Of a DNA stretch of 64,000 bases, positions 10,309 through 19,913 are shown piece by piece (position 1 is the first letter of the stretch; every line of letters starts with the position of its first letter). Made by a program: the position numbers and the translations under genes. The stretch comes from Cohnella ginsengisoli (GTDB lineage Bacteria; Bacillota; Bacilli; Paenibacillales; Paenibacillaceae). Under the pieces are notes generated by a model that saw only the letters and a program-made list of their open reading frames with translations, did no database searches and was not told where the DNA came from. The stretch is from positions 372,001-436,000 of the forward strand of contig NZ_JAPDHZ010000008.1 of the NCBI RefSeq assembly GCF_029525555.1, in the 5' to 3' direction.

Positions 10309-11742
10309 ATGGCTAGAAAATGGTTAGGAATCGCGCTCACGGGAATCCTCGCGTCGAGCCTGGCCGCCTGCGGCGGCAACAACGAAGGGAACGCGTCGCC
10401 TTCCGCCTCGAGCGCGCCGTCCGGAACCGGCGCGGCGTCCAGCTCGCCGGCAGCTTCGCCTGCGGCGTCGCAAGCCGAACCGGTCAAGCTGAACTTTTGG
10501 ACGCCGGACCGCGGCGCGACCGACCACATCAAGGCGGAGATCGCCCGGTACAACGAGACGAACAAAGACAATATCCAGGTCGAAGTCAACATCATGGCCG
10601 AAAACTACGATCAGCAGCTGGACATCGCCTTCGCGTCGAACCAGGCGCCGGACATCGTGCGCGTCAACGGCCTGCCGAGCCTGAGCGTATTCGTGAAAAA
10701 AGGGTATCTCGCGCCGCTCGACGATTTGCTGACGCCCGACATGAAGGAACGCTTCGGCTCCCTGCTCCGCGAAGGCGTGAACCAGATCGGCGGCAAGACG
10801 TATACGCTGCCGAACTACGGCACGACCCAGCGTCTGATCTACAACGTCGAGCTGTTCGAAAAAGCCGGCATCAAAGAGCCGCCGAAGACGCTGCAGGAGA
10901 TGATCGACGTCGCGAAGAAGCTGACCGCGGCGGGCAAAGCCGACGGCGCCTACGGCATCGCCGGCAACCTGAAGAGCACCGGCTCCGGCCTTCGCTTCGC
11001 CGACCCGATCGGGATGCTGAGCGGCATGGGCAGCAGCGGCTACGATTACAAGAAGGGCGCCTTCGACTTCGCGCAGTTGAAGCCGATCATCGAAGCCTAC
11101 CGCCAGATGAAGCTGGACGGCAGCTTCATCCCCGGCGTCGAGCAGCTGGATATCGATCCGCTGCGCGCGCAATTCGCGGAGGGCAAGATCGGGATGTACG
11201 TCTCGACCGCTTCCGAGCCGCTCGTGTACAAGAACCAGTTCCCCGCGAAGATCAAATGGGCGTCGGCGCTGCCGCCGACGATCGACGGCCAGCAGCGAGG
11301 CATCGTGCCCGTCGGCAACGCAGGCATCTTCATCGGACTCAGCCCCAAATCCGAGCATAAGGAAGAAGCCTGGAAGTTCATCGAGTGGATGTACAGCGAC
11401 GAAGTGCTCAAATCGTATCAAGAGGACGGCGTCGGCCTCTCCGTCGTGCCTTCCGTAATCGCGAAGGCGGGCAAACCGGAGATCAACGGCATCGACGGCT
11501 TCATGCCGACCAAGTTCGACGCGATCATCCCGCCGGTGCCGATCATCGCGATCGAAGGCATGGGCTACCAAGAGGCGCTCATCAAGTATATTCTCGTCGG
11601 CGGCGATCTGGATGCCGTCATCAAGGATCTGAACGCGAGATACAACGCCGCGCTCGACAAGGCCAAGGCGTCCGGCGAAGTGAAGGCCGAGCCGATGCCC
11701 GACTTCGATCTTAGCCAGCTGCAAGGCACGCTCGCGAAGTAA
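10309..11742 (+). CDS. Extracellular sugar-binding lipoprotein of a carbohydrate ABC transporter
   Basis: A family 1 solute-binding protein of 478 residues. ATG 10309 is chosen because of the AAGAAGGGGAGA site; an in-frame upstream start would precede the signal sequence. The signal ends in lipobox LAACGG, then a Ser/Ala/Pro-rich linker. The mature part has KLNFWTPDRG, ASNQAPDIVRVNG, LPNYGTTQRLIYN and the C-terminal EEAWKFIEWMYSDE typical of the family. It delivers an oligosaccharide to the permeases encoded next. The gap to the YesN regulator is 144 bases. A terminator-like hairpin follows, which would set it at higher expression than the permeases. Confidence 0.93.
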   Translation: MARKWLGIALTGILASSLAACGGNNEGNASPSASSAPSGTGAASSSPAASPAASQAEPVKLNFWTPDRGATDHIKAEIARYNETNKDNIQVEVNIMAENYDQQLDIAFASNQAPDIVRVNGLPSLSVFVKKGYLAPLDDLLTPDMKERFGSLLREGVNQIGGKTYTLPNYGTTQRLIYNVELFEKAGIKEPPKTLQEMIDVAKKLTAAGKADGAYGIAGNLKSTGSGLRFADPIGMLSGMGSSGYDYKKGAFDFAQLKPIIEAYRQMKLDGSFIPGVEQLDIDPLRAQFAEGKIGMYVSTASEPLVYKNQFPAKIKWASALPPTIDGQQRGIVPVGNAGIFIGLSPKSEHKEEAWKFIEWMYSDEVLKSYQEDGVGLSVVPSVIAKAGKPEINGIDGFMPTKFDAIIPPVPIIAIEGMGYQEALIKYILVGGDLDAVIKDLNARYNAALDKAKASGEVKAEPMPDFDLSQLQGTLAK

Positions 11743-11757
11743 TCCGGCATTGCCGCA

Positions 11758-11796
11758 AGAGGGGCCTTTCAGCCAACGACTGAGGGCCCCTTTCTT
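11758..11796 (+). terminator. Intra-operon terminator/attenuator after the binding-protein gene
   Basis: AGGGGCC, TTTCAG, loop, CTGAG, GGCCCCT, then TTCTTTT. It lies between the lipoprotein stop and the first permease start, where partial termination commonly raises binding-protein expression over permeases. Confidence 0.8.
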
Positions 11797-11819
11797 TTCC
11801 ACCGGAAGGAGATACCCGC

Positions 11820-12713
11820 ATGCACCGCACCCGAATCAAACTGGAGGCCGTCGCCTTCACCCTCCCGAGCCTGCTGCTCACGCTCGCGCTCGGCATCTAT
11901 CCGATCTTCTGGGCGATCCGCTACATGTTCTACGAGTACGCGGGCTACGGCACGCCCAAGTTCGTCGGGCTTTACAATTTTGAAAGGCTGTACCACGACG
12001 AGCGATTCTGGAACGCCGTGACCAACACGCTGGTATATGCCGGCGGCAAGCTTCTCGTGACGCTGCCGCTGTCGCTGCTGCTGGCCGTCCTGCTGAACCG
12101 CCGCATGCGGGGCGCGGGACTGTTCAAGACGATCTTCTTCATGCCGACGGTGCTGAGCGCATCCGTCATGTCCATCGTTTTCTACGTCATCTTCAACTCC
12201 TACAACGGCATGCTCAACCAGCTGCTGCAGCAGATCGGCTTGTCGCGCGGCGTCGAATGGCTGGGCGCGAACTACGCGATGCTGACCATGATTCTGATCG
12301 CGATCTGGGGCGCGGTGGGCAACTACATGCTGCTGTTCCTCGCCGGCCTGCAGGGCATCCCCCGCGACATCTACGAGAGCGCGTCCATCGACGGCGCCCG
12401 GCCCGTCCAGCAATTTTTCTACATTACGATTCCGATGCTGGGACCGGTACTGCAGATGGTCATGCTGCTCGCCATCACCGTCTCCCTCAAGGGCTACGAG
12501 AGCATCATGGTGCTCACGCAGGGCGGGCCGTTCGGCAAGACCGACGTCATGTTCCTGTACGTGTACAAAATGTTTTTTCCCGTCGCCTCGACCACCGCGG
12601 AGGTTCAGCAGTACGGCTACGGCAGCGCCGTGGGCTTCGCCGCGGCCTTGCTGATCGGCGCCGTCACGCTGATCTACTTCTATGCGTCCAAAAAACTCAA
12701 TTCGCTTTATTAG
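11820..12713 (+). CDS. Carbohydrate ABC transporter permease (UgpA/LplB type)
   Basis: A 297-residue inner-membrane permease with six hydrophobic segments. The EAA signature for contact with the ATPase is seen as YESASIDGARPVQQFFYITIPML. ATG 11820 follows AAGGAG. It forms the heterodimer channel with the next gene. No ATPase gene is present here, as usual for this class, which shares a multitask ATPase (MsmX type) encoded elsewhere. Confidence 0.93.
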   Translation: MHRTRIKLEAVAFTLPSLLLTLALGIYPIFWAIRYMFYEYAGYGTPKFVGLYNFERLYHDERFWNAVTNTLVYAGGKLLVTLPLSLLLAVLLNRRMRGAGLFKTIFFMPTVLSASVMSIVFYVIFNSYNGMLNQLLQQIGLSRGVEWLGANYAMLTMILIAIWGAVGNYMLLFLAGLQGIPRDIYESASIDGARPVQQFFYITIPMLGPVLQMVMLLAITVSLKGYESIMVLTQGGPFGKTDVMFLYVYKMFFPVASTTAEVQQYGYGSAVGFAAALLIGAVTLIYFYASKKLNSLY

Positions 12714-12728
12714 AAAGGGCGTATCGCC

Positions 12729-13574
12729 ATGAACAGATGGTCCAAGCGGCCTTCGGGGGCGAACGTGCTGGCCGGGGCATTTCTCCTGCTCGTGGCCGCC
12801 GTCATCCTCTATCCGGTCCTCATGGCCGTGCTCGGCTCGTTCAAGACCAACGCGGAGCTAAGCGGCGGCGGCTCGTTCTGGCCGGCCCACTGGCAGTTCG
12901 CGAATTATTCCAAGGCGTGGAAAGGCGCCAACTTCGCGCGCTTCTCCTGGAACAGCTTGTTCGTCAGCGTAGCGGCGACCGTCGGCACCCTGATCGTCGC
13001 GGCCATGGCGGCGTATGCCGCGGACCGGCGCGATTTTCCCGGCAAAAGGCTGGCGATCGCCGTCCAGGCCTCGACGATGTTCATCTCCATCGGCGCCGTC
13101 GTGCTCAAGCCGCAGTTCGACCTGATGGTCGCCGTCGGCCTGCACCGCACGCTGTGGGGCGTCGTGCTCATCCTGATCGCGGGGCATGCCGGCACGTACT
13201 TCATGCTCGCGAGCTTCATGCGCTCGATCCCGCGCGATCTCGACGAGGCGGCCATGATCGACGGCAGCGGCTTCTTCCGCACCTTCCGCTCGGTCATCCT
13301 GCCGCTCCTGAAGCCTGGACTTGGCGTCGCCGGCCTGTTCGTCTTCCGCAGCGCCTGGAACGAGTACATCCTCCCCTCCGTCTTCACGATGACGAATCCC
13401 AAGCTGCAGACGCTGACGGTCGGGCTCGCGAACCTGCGGTACGGCGTATCCGCCGCCATGCAGACCGATCTGATGCTGGCTGGCGCCTGCATCTCGCTGC
13501 TGCCGCTGCTGCTGGTCTATTTGCTCGCCAACAAATCCTTCGTTCAGGTTACGGCCGGTTCGGTAAAGGGGTAG
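12729..13574 (+). CDS. Carbohydrate ABC transporter permease (UgpE/YtcP type)
   Basis: A 281-residue membrane protein with six hydrophobic segments and the EAA loop LDEAAMIDGSGFFRTFRSVILPL. ATG 12729 lies 16 bases after the first permease and is preceded by an AGAAAGGGCG site. It partners with the preceding permease. The lyase gene follows 13 bases after its stop, so transport and cleavage genes form one transcript. Confidence 0.93.
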   Translation: MNRWSKRPSGANVLAGAFLLLVAAVILYPVLMAVLGSFKTNAELSGGGSFWPAHWQFANYSKAWKGANFARFSWNSLFVSVAATVGTLIVAAMAAYAADRRDFPGKRLAIAVQASTMFISIGAVVLKPQFDLMVAVGLHRTLWGVVLILIAGHAGTYFMLASFMRSIPRDLDEAAMIDGSGFFRTFRSVILPLLKPGLGVAGLFVFRSAWNEYILPSVFTMTNPKLQTLTVGLANLRYGVSAAMQTDLMLAGACISLLPLLLVYLLANKSFVQVTAGSVKG

Positions 13575-13587
13575 GAGCGTGACGAAC

Positions 13588-15631
13588 ATGCCGACGACGA
13601 GAAGCCGGGCGAACGGCTACTATTTGACTTTCGAGGAATTGAAGCAAGCGGCCGCCGCCTATGCGGCAGGCCATCCGGCAGGCGCGGCGGAAGCGCTGGA
13701 AACCGCGGAGCGCGCGAGACGGGGGCATTTCCGCGTCCCCTTCTCGATGATGGCCGGCGAATGGGTCGACCTCGGGACGCCGATCGACTGGCTATACAAC
13801 CCTTCGCGCGACCCCGAGTTCACCTGGGTGCTGAACCGGCACGGCCACCTGCGGGCGATGGGAAAAGCGTATCTGCTGACGGGCGACGAATCGTATGCGC
13901 AGGACGCCGCGGCGCAGCTGACGGATTGGATCCGAAGCTGCCCCGTCCCGGAGGGAGAGGCGTACGAGGAAGCCGCTTATTTTCAGAAGCCGGGTCCGTG
14001 GCGCCTGCTCGAGACCGGCGTGCGCCCGCTCTCGTGGATTTTCGCCTATGCCTGCATGGAGCCGGTCTGGCAGCGGGATGCGGCATGGCTGGCGCAGTTC
14101 GAGGATGCGCTCGCCGCGCATGCCGCTTATCTTGCAGCATATCTGGGCGATCCCGCGATCAACCACGCCATCATGCATATGCAGGGGCTGCACGCGATCT
14201 CCGCGCTGCTCGGCGACCATCCGCGCGCCGCCTTCTGGCGGCAGCTGGCGCTGGAGCGCCTGGAGCTGTGCATCCTGCGCCAGGTCGGCGAGGACGGCGT
14301 CCAGACGGAGCTTGCCGTCCACTATCACAATGCCGCGATCGAATGCTTCGCGCTCCCTTATCTGTTGGCCCGCAAGACGGGCGACCGCTTCCCGGACGCC
14401 TATCGCGCGCGATTGGCCGCCATGGCGGACTTCGCGGCCGCGACGGTCCGGCCGGACGGCAGCTCGAGCCCGCTGTCGGACTCGGACCGCAACCGCTGGG
14501 GAGCGCGCATGCTGGCGTTGCTCGGCGAGGTGCTGGAGGACGACGCGCTGCGGGCGCGCGGCGAGCCGGATTGGGAGGATGTCTGGATCGCGGGCCAGGC
14601 GATTGTCGCGGGATGGGCGGCGCGCGAAGGCGAGGACGGTGTGGGTGCCGACGGTTCGGGTGCCAACGGCATCGGCGCTAGCGGCGCGGGTATCGGCGGC
14701 GCCGGTGCTGGCGGCTTGGAAGTCGGCGGATCGGGTGCACGCGATGCGGATACCGCCCCCTCGTATCTTGTCTTCCCGCATGCCGGCTATCACGTCTTGC
14801 GCGATCCGCGGCACTACCTGCTGTTCGACGCCGCGCCGCTGGGCGGCGCGCACGGACATGCCGACGCGCTGCAGTTCGAATGGTTTTACCGGGGGCGCGC
14901 CGTTTTCCTGGATAACGGCAGGTACACGTACGAAGAGGGCGCCGACAGGCGCTATTTTAAAGGAACGGCGGCGCACAACACGATCGCGGTCGACGGTCTC
15001 GACCAGACGGAATACGTGTCCAGCCAGCGCTGGTCCGACCGAGAAGCGGCGGTCACGCTTCACCGGTCCGTGCATCAAGCCGACTACACCTTGCTGGACG
15101 CCTCCCACGACGGCTACTCGCGCCTGCCGGATCCCGTGACGCATCGCCGGTGGCTGATCGTCGACCGGCAGCTGAACTTGCTCATCCTCGTCGATTGGCT
15201 GATCGCGTCGGGCGGCCACCGCTTGTCGCAGCATTTCTACCTGCATCGGGATACGACGGTCAGCGAAGCGGAGGGTGGGTTTGCCTATTGCATACAGCCT
15301 GAAGGGGGGGGGGGATGCAAGACTTCGAATGAGCTGGCATTTCGGCGGCGCTTGCGAGGCGCCTGCCGTTTCGGACCTGACCGGGTACCGTTCGGACAGC
15401 TACGGGACCAAATACGAAGTGCCGGCGCTTCGGGCGGATGCCGCATTCAGAGGCACCGCCGGCATCGTCGCCGTCGTCGCGCCGCACGACGATTCGGATC
15501 CCGGCTGGCGATGCATCGCTTGCCGGATCGACGAGGAGACGCTGGACGTCCGGATCGAACTGGAGAACGCAAGCGGCGGCCGGTACCGGCTGGACGCGAA
15601 CCCGGAAAGCTACGAAAGAATCCTGATTTAA
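13588..15631 (+). CDS. Heparinase II/III-like polysaccharide lyase, frameshifted at a G11 run
   Basis: A lyase of about 680 residues. ATG 13588 is preferred because AGGAG lies ten bases upstream; GTG 13579 is only one base from it. The N-terminal alpha/alpha barrel has VDLGTPIDWLYNPSRDPEFTWVLNRH and NHAIMHMQGLHAI. The C-terminal heparinase II/III domain has GGAHGHADALQFEWF, FLDNGRYTYE and GTAAHNTIAVDG, as in oligo-alginate or oligo-heparin lyases. No signal peptide is seen, so it probably acts on imported oligosaccharides. G11 at 15304-15314 breaks the frame; one base less restores IQPEGGGDARLRMSWHF and the true end. A Gly/Ala repeat (about 14636-14750) is inserted between the two domains. 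Confidence 0.88.
14636..14752 (+). repeat. Degenerate Gly/Ala-coding minisatellite inside the lyase gene
   Basis: Imperfect repeats of GGTGCC/GGCGCG units encode GVGADGSGANGIGASGAG and similar. The insert of about 39 residues separates the alpha/alpha barrel from the C-terminal sheet domain. It reads as a flexible linker, probably expanded by slippage. Confidence 0.7.
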
Positions 15632-15686
15632 GCGCAATCTCGATTTCTCGCTTGAAGGAACCGCTACTAATTCAGGAGGTTCGATA

Positions 15687-18600
15687 ATGGGAATTTCGAC
15701 GAGCAAAAACGCTTATGCAAGGCTGATCCAGGTTCTAATCTGCTGCAGTCTGCTGATCGCCTTCGCGGCCGTGGCACCGAAGCCGGCAGCGGCGGCCGGG
15801 GAACGGGAGTCCGCGTCGCTGAACGGCATCTGGGACTTCTATCCGAACGGCGGCACGACCCGGTACGACATCGTCGTCCCCTCCTATTGGGACGAAGCCG
15901 AGAACTTCGGTTATCCGTCCAGCTGGGCGACGCTTAATTACGGCGTATACAAGCGCAATTTCACCATTCCCTCTTCCATGTCGGGCAAAGAAATCTTCCT
16001 CGACTTCGATCAGATCGCGCCGCTCGCGAAGGTATTCGTCAACGGCACGCCAATCGCGACCGACACGAACGGCTACCTGATGACCCGCCTGCCGTACAAG
16101 CTGGACATCACGTCCGTCGCGAACGCGGGCGCCTCCAACACGCTCGAGGTTCGCGTCTGGGGCCTGCAGTCCTTCCCGGCCGACGCGATCGAATCCGGCA
16201 CCGGCAAGCCGATGTACCCGATCGGGCTGGACAACATGCCCTGGGGACAAGGACGGGGCATCAAGGACGACGTGCATCTCGTCGCCTATCCCAAGCTCTA
16301 CATCGCGGATACGCAGGTCGTGACGAACCTGCAGAACAACGCCGACCCGTCCGACGACGTCATCCAGATCGTGACGACCGTCGTCAATAAGACGGCGACT
16401 TCCCAGACGGCGACCGTCAAGAGCGCGGCGACGCTTGTCGGGGGCGCGCTGGAGAAGAGCTTCGCCGACCAGAGCGTCACCGTCCCCGCGGGCGGCACCC
16501 AGACGGTGGTCTGGAACAATATCTCCTGGACCAACGCCAAGTATTGGTGGACGCACGATCCGAAGCTTTACAACCTCGGCGTCAGCCTCGTTCAGTCCGG
16601 CGTCACGGTCGACAGCAGCACGACCCGGTTCGGCTTCCGGGAGTTCACGAAGACCTCGAATTACTTTCAGCTGAACGGCATCAAGACGAACCTTCGCGGA
16701 GACGCGCTTCAGTTCAACTGGCGCGCAGGCAGCGCGCACGGCTCGATCCCGAGCGCTTCCCAGAGCTTTAAGGATTCGAACATCGCCCAGGTCAAGAAGC
16801 TGATGGACGAGTGGGTCAAAACGTACAACGTCGCGCGCACCCACGTGGGCGGAGCGATTGACGAGCTGTACGACTATGCGGACGAGATCGGACTTCTGAT
16901 CATCGACGAGACGCCTTTTTGGCAATACCAGGTCACCCAGGGCTTCGGTACGACGGCGATGAGCAATGTGTCCAAGTGGACCAGTCAGTGGGTAACGGCG
17001 CGCCGCAACCATCCGAGCATCGTGATGTGGAGCGGAGGCAACGAGAATTGGGGAACCGAGAGCTCGCTGCTGCCCGTCGTGACGACCGCTATCCAGAGCG
17101 CGGATACGAGCCGTCCGATTATGCAGGACGACTTGGAGACCGACTGGGAATTTAACGATCACTATACGGGCGGCTATCCGATCGGATATATGAATCACGC
17201 GAACTTGTACGGGCTGTATACGAACAACGCGACGAAGCCACGCGGCGAGGGCGAGGCCTACACGCCGTCGCAGGGCTGGCCGACCCTGAACGCGGACGGG
17301 AGCTATAACGGCGCGACGCTCACGAAAGACCATCTGAACGACAATATCGTCTCGCAGGCCGTCTGGCACCGGGCGACCGACCGGATGGTCCGGGCCATGC
17401 GATACGCCGGCTTCGCGGACATCCGTTATTACGCCGACTGGATCTATGCGTATGAACCGATCGAGGCAACGCTCTATCCGACGTGGTCCGATATGACCGC
17501 GCCGGGCGTGAAGCCGGTCAAGATCGACCGTCCGGTCGTCAACGTCTTCTCTTCGGCGTACCCGACGGTCATCCCGTCCGATTCTTACGAATACACGAAA
17601 AATTCGTTCTCGCCCGTCGCCGCGTTCGACAAGGTCGGGGACCAGAACAACCGGATCGGCGTGGCGCCGACCGTATTCGCCGGCGGCAGCGCCGCGTCCC
17701 GGACGATCATCGTCTACAACGACGAGCAAAGAGACGGCACGGCCGTCAACGTCAACTGGGAAGCCGGGTATGTGGATCCCGCTACGAATGCCTATACATC
17801 GTTCCAGACCGGCTCCTTCGCCGCGACGGTGGCGTACGGCTCGAAAACGGAACAGGCGATCAGCTTCACCGTGCCGACCGGCGTCTCGGCCAAGTGGCTG
17901 ACGCTCAAGCTCACGGCGAGCAAAGGCGGCGTGCAGAAGTTCCAGGAGACCAATCAGCTCGGCGCCATCGGCAGCGTTCCCGCGCCCAAGATCAGCGTGA
18001 CGCCCGCCATCAACGTCGGCGTCAAAAACCCGGCGAACGCCTCGCAGCTGCACAAGATCAAGCTGGTCAACAAAGGCGGCGGCCTCAGCACGAACTGGAC
18101 GGTCGCCGGACAAGGCGGCTTCCTCACGCTGACGCAAACCTCGGGCAACCTGCGCGGCGAACACGAGCTTTATTTCACCATCAACACGAACGGATTGTCG
18201 CCGAACACGGCTTATACGCGGACCTTGACCTTTACCGAGGCAAGCGGCTCTTCCGCTTCGGTCGTCATCTCGTTCACGACGGACGCCAATCCGGGCGGCG
18301 GCGCAAGCGGGAATTTCACGGACGACTTCGAGGACGGCAGCGCGGCGGACTGGACGACGAACGGCGGCACGTGGAGCGTCGCGACCGACGGCTCGAAGGT
18401 GCTCCGGCAGACCGACGCCGCGGCTACCAACGTATCCGCGCTGAACGGCTCGGGCACGTTGACGGACTATGAGCTCTCAGCTAAGGTAAAGGCGACTTCG
18501 CTCGGAAGTCTGGCGGGAATCGGACTTAACGCGAGGTTCCAGGATACGAGCAACACCTACAATTTCCAATACTACACCGTGGGCAATCTGATTAAGATTC

Positions 18601-19361
18601 AGAAGGCCGTCGGCGGCACGTGGACCACGCTTGCCTCGAAGGCTTTCACGTTCAACACCGGCACCTGGTACACCTTCAAGGCGGTCGCCGTCGGCAGCAC
18701 GCTGGAATTCTGGGTCAACGGCGTCAAGGAGTTGACCGCCACGGACAGCACCTTCGCGTCGGGACAATTCGGGCTGAACGCCCACCGCGCCGACGCCAGC
18801 TTCGACGACGTCGTCGTCTCGCCGGTGCTGCTGACGGACGACTTCGAAGACGGCAATGCGAACGGATGGACGACCACGGGCGGCACTTGGGCGACGGCGA
18901 CGGACGGCACTTACGTGTACCGGCAGTCCGACAACACGGCGGCCAACGTCCATGCGCTCGCCGGCACCGCAAGCTGGGATAACTACGCGGTGACCGCGCG
19001 CGTGAAGGCCGGTTCCTTCAATGGCACCTACTCCGGGATCGGCCTCGATGCCCGGTACCAGGACGCGAACAACCAGTACAACTTCACCTATTACAGCGGC
19101 GGGTCGGGGACCGTCAGCACGCTGAAAATTTCGAAATGCATCGGCGGCACATGGTCGGACATCGTTACGGTGCCCTTTACGATGACGACGGGTACCTGGT
19201 ACACCTTCCAGGCCGTCGCGAACGGCAGCAGCTTGTCGTTCTGGGTGAACGGCACGCAGATGCTGTCCGTCACGGACACGAGTCTGGCGACCGGCAAAGC
19301 GGGTCTGAGCTCGCACCGGGCGCAGTCGAGCTTCGACGATGTGCGGGTGCTTGATCTGTAA
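15687..19361 (+). CDS. Large secreted glycoside hydrolase family 2 enzyme with two C-terminal jelly-roll modules
   Basis: A 1224-residue exoenzyme. A signal peptide (LIQVLICCSLLIAFAAVAP...AAAAG) is followed by GH2 domains: the sugar-binding fold (SLNGIWDFYPNG, NYGVYKRNF, KVFVNGTPI), an Ig-like domain, and a TIM barrel with FQLNGIKTNLRG, the acid/base Glu in MWSGGNENWGT (near residue 452) and a probable nucleophile Glu in KPRGEGEAY (near residue 521). Two similar C-terminal modules of about 170 residues begin TDDFEDGSAADWTTNGGTW and TDDFEDGNANGWTTTGGTW and look like LamG/concanavalin-like binding domains. GGAGG precedes ATG 15687. It probably trims the glycan outside the cell before uptake. 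The exact sugar is unknown; beta-galactosidase, beta-glucuronidase or beta-mannosidase are possible. A long antisense frame is a shadow. Confidence 0.88.
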   Translation: MGISTSKNAYARLIQVLICCSLLIAFAAVAPKPAAAAGERESASLNGIWDFYPNGGTTRYDIVVPSYWDEAENFGYPSSWATLNYGVYKRNFTIPSSMSGKEIFLDFDQIAPLAKVFVNGTPIATDTNGYLMTRLPYKLDITSVANAGASNTLEVRVWGLQSFPADAIESGTGKPMYPIGLDNMPWGQGRGIKDDVHLVAYPKLYIADTQVVTNLQNNADPSDDVIQIVTTVVNKTATSQTATVKSAATLVGGALEKSFADQSVTVPAGGTQTVVWNNISWTNAKYWWTHDPKLYNLGVSLVQSGVTVDSSTTRFGFREFTKTSNYFQLNGIKTNLRGDALQFNWRAGSAHGSIPSASQSFKDSNIAQVKKLMDEWVKTYNVARTHVGGAIDELYDYADEIGLLIIDETPFWQYQVTQGFGTTAMSNVSKWTSQWVTARRNHPSIVMWSGGNENWGTESSLLPVVTTAIQSADTSRPIMQDDLETDWEFNDHYTGGYPIGYMNHANLYGLYTNNATKPRGEGEAYTPSQGWPTLNADGSYNGATLTKDHLNDNIVSQAVWHRATDRMVRAMRYAGFADIRYYADWIYAYEPIEATLYPTWSDMTAPGVKPVKIDRPVVNVFSSAYPTVIPSDSYEYTKNSFSPVAAFDKVGDQNNRIGVAPTVFAGGSAASRTIIVYNDEQRDGTAVNVNWEAGYVDPATNAYTSFQTGSFAATVAYGSKTEQAISFTVPTGVSAKWLTLKLTASKGGVQKFQETNQLGAIGSVPAPKISVTPAINVGVKNPANASQLHKIKLVNKGGGLSTNWTVAGQGGFLTLTQTSGNLRGEHELYFTINTNGLSPNTAYTRTLTFTEASGSSASVVISFTTDANPGGGASGNFTDDFEDGSAADWTTNGGTWSVATDGSKVLRQTDAAATNVSALNGSGTLTDYELSAKVKATSLGSLAGIGLNARFQDTSNTYNFQYYTVGNLIKIQKAVGGTWTTLASKAFTFNTGTWYTFKAVAVGSTLEFWVNGVKELTATDSTFASGQFGLNAHRADASFDDVVVSPVLLTDDFEDGNANGWTTTGGTWATATDGTYVYRQSDNTAANVHALAGTASWDNYAVTARVKAGSFNGTYSGIGLDARYQDANNQYNFTYYSGGSGTVSTLKISKCIGGTWSDIVTVPFTMTTGTWYTFQAVANGSSLSFWVNGTQMLSVTDTSLATGKAGLSSHRAQSSFDDVRVLDL

Positions 19362-19411
19362 GCAGGGAGCATGAGAAACGGAGCCGGGAAAACGGAGAAT
19401 GGAGAGGACCT

Positions 19412-19747
19412 ATGAAACGGAATGAAGAATGGCAGCCCGCCGAACCTGGCGTGCGACGCAGAATCGTAGCCGCCGGCACCGCCATCATGGGGATGCTCGT
19501 CGAGTTCGAAGAAGGCGCCGAAGGCGCGGTGCACGCGCATCCCCACGAGCAGCTGACGTACGTCGCGAAGGGCGAGCTGATCTTCAAGATCGGCGATGCG
19601 GAGCGCCATGTGTCAGAGGGGGATGCGGTGTATATCCCCTCCAATGCGCTTCACGGCGTCCGGGCGCTGACGCCCGCCGCGCTGTTCGACACGTTCACGC
19701 CGCTGCGGGAGGATCTGCTAGCGACGATGAACGTGTCGGGCGAATGA
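19412..19747 (+). CDS. Small cupin protein, KdgF-like
   Basis: A 111-residue single-domain cupin. Metal ligands are visible as HAHPHEQ in the first motif and the His of SNALHGVRA in the second; GELIFKIGD sits between. KdgF-type cupins linearise 4,5-unsaturated uronates released by pectin or alginate lyases, which fits the lyase two genes upstream. It lies 50 bases after the GH2 gene, behind GGAGAGGACCT. The KdgF role is an inference from context and size. Confidence 0.8.
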   Translation: MKRNEEWQPAEPGVRRRIVAAGTAIMGMLVEFEEGAEGAVHAHPHEQLTYVAKGELIFKIGDAERHVSEGDAVYIPSNALHGVRALTPAALFDTFTPLREDLLATMNVSGE

Positions 19748-19748
19748 C

Positions 19749-19900
19749 GTTAACCGGCCAATGTAGCTGACGGACACCTCTTCCGGCACCTTGGCTCGCT
19801 AACCCGCTAAAGTAACACTGACGGAGGTCTCTGTCGGCACATCGGCTCGCTAACCGGCCATGTAACGCTGATGGAGGCCTCTTTCAGCACCCATCGGACA
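19749..19900 (+). repeat. Three tandem copies of a ~50-bp repeat
   Basis: Copies start at TAACCGGCC (19751), TAACCCGCT (19800) and TAACCGGCC (19851). Each continues through a TGTAgCTGACGGA-like core, a CTCTTTC-like stretch and CATCGGCTCG. The period is 49-51 bases. It lies between the cupin stop and the convergent SGNH hydrolase stop. Confidence 0.7.
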
Positions 19901-19913
19901 CTAAAATAGGATG

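Noticed and set aside
10324..11802. 492-codon antisense frame over the sugar-binding lipoprotein
   Set aside because: Shadow of the sense gene; no ribosome site and Arg/Asp/His-rich.
13792..15246. 484-codon antisense frame over the lyase gene
   Set aside because: GC-driven shadow; composition is unlike a folded protein and the sense strand carries clear heparinase II/III motifs.
15735..18164. 809-codon antisense frame over the GH2 gene
   Set aside because: It is Arg/Asp/Val-rich, lacks a ribosome site and mirrors the codon bias of the sense gene, which has signal peptide and catalytic motifs.
19749..19900. Possible CRISPR array of three units
   Set aside because: The whole 50-base unit is repeated and diverged, so there are no unique spacers.
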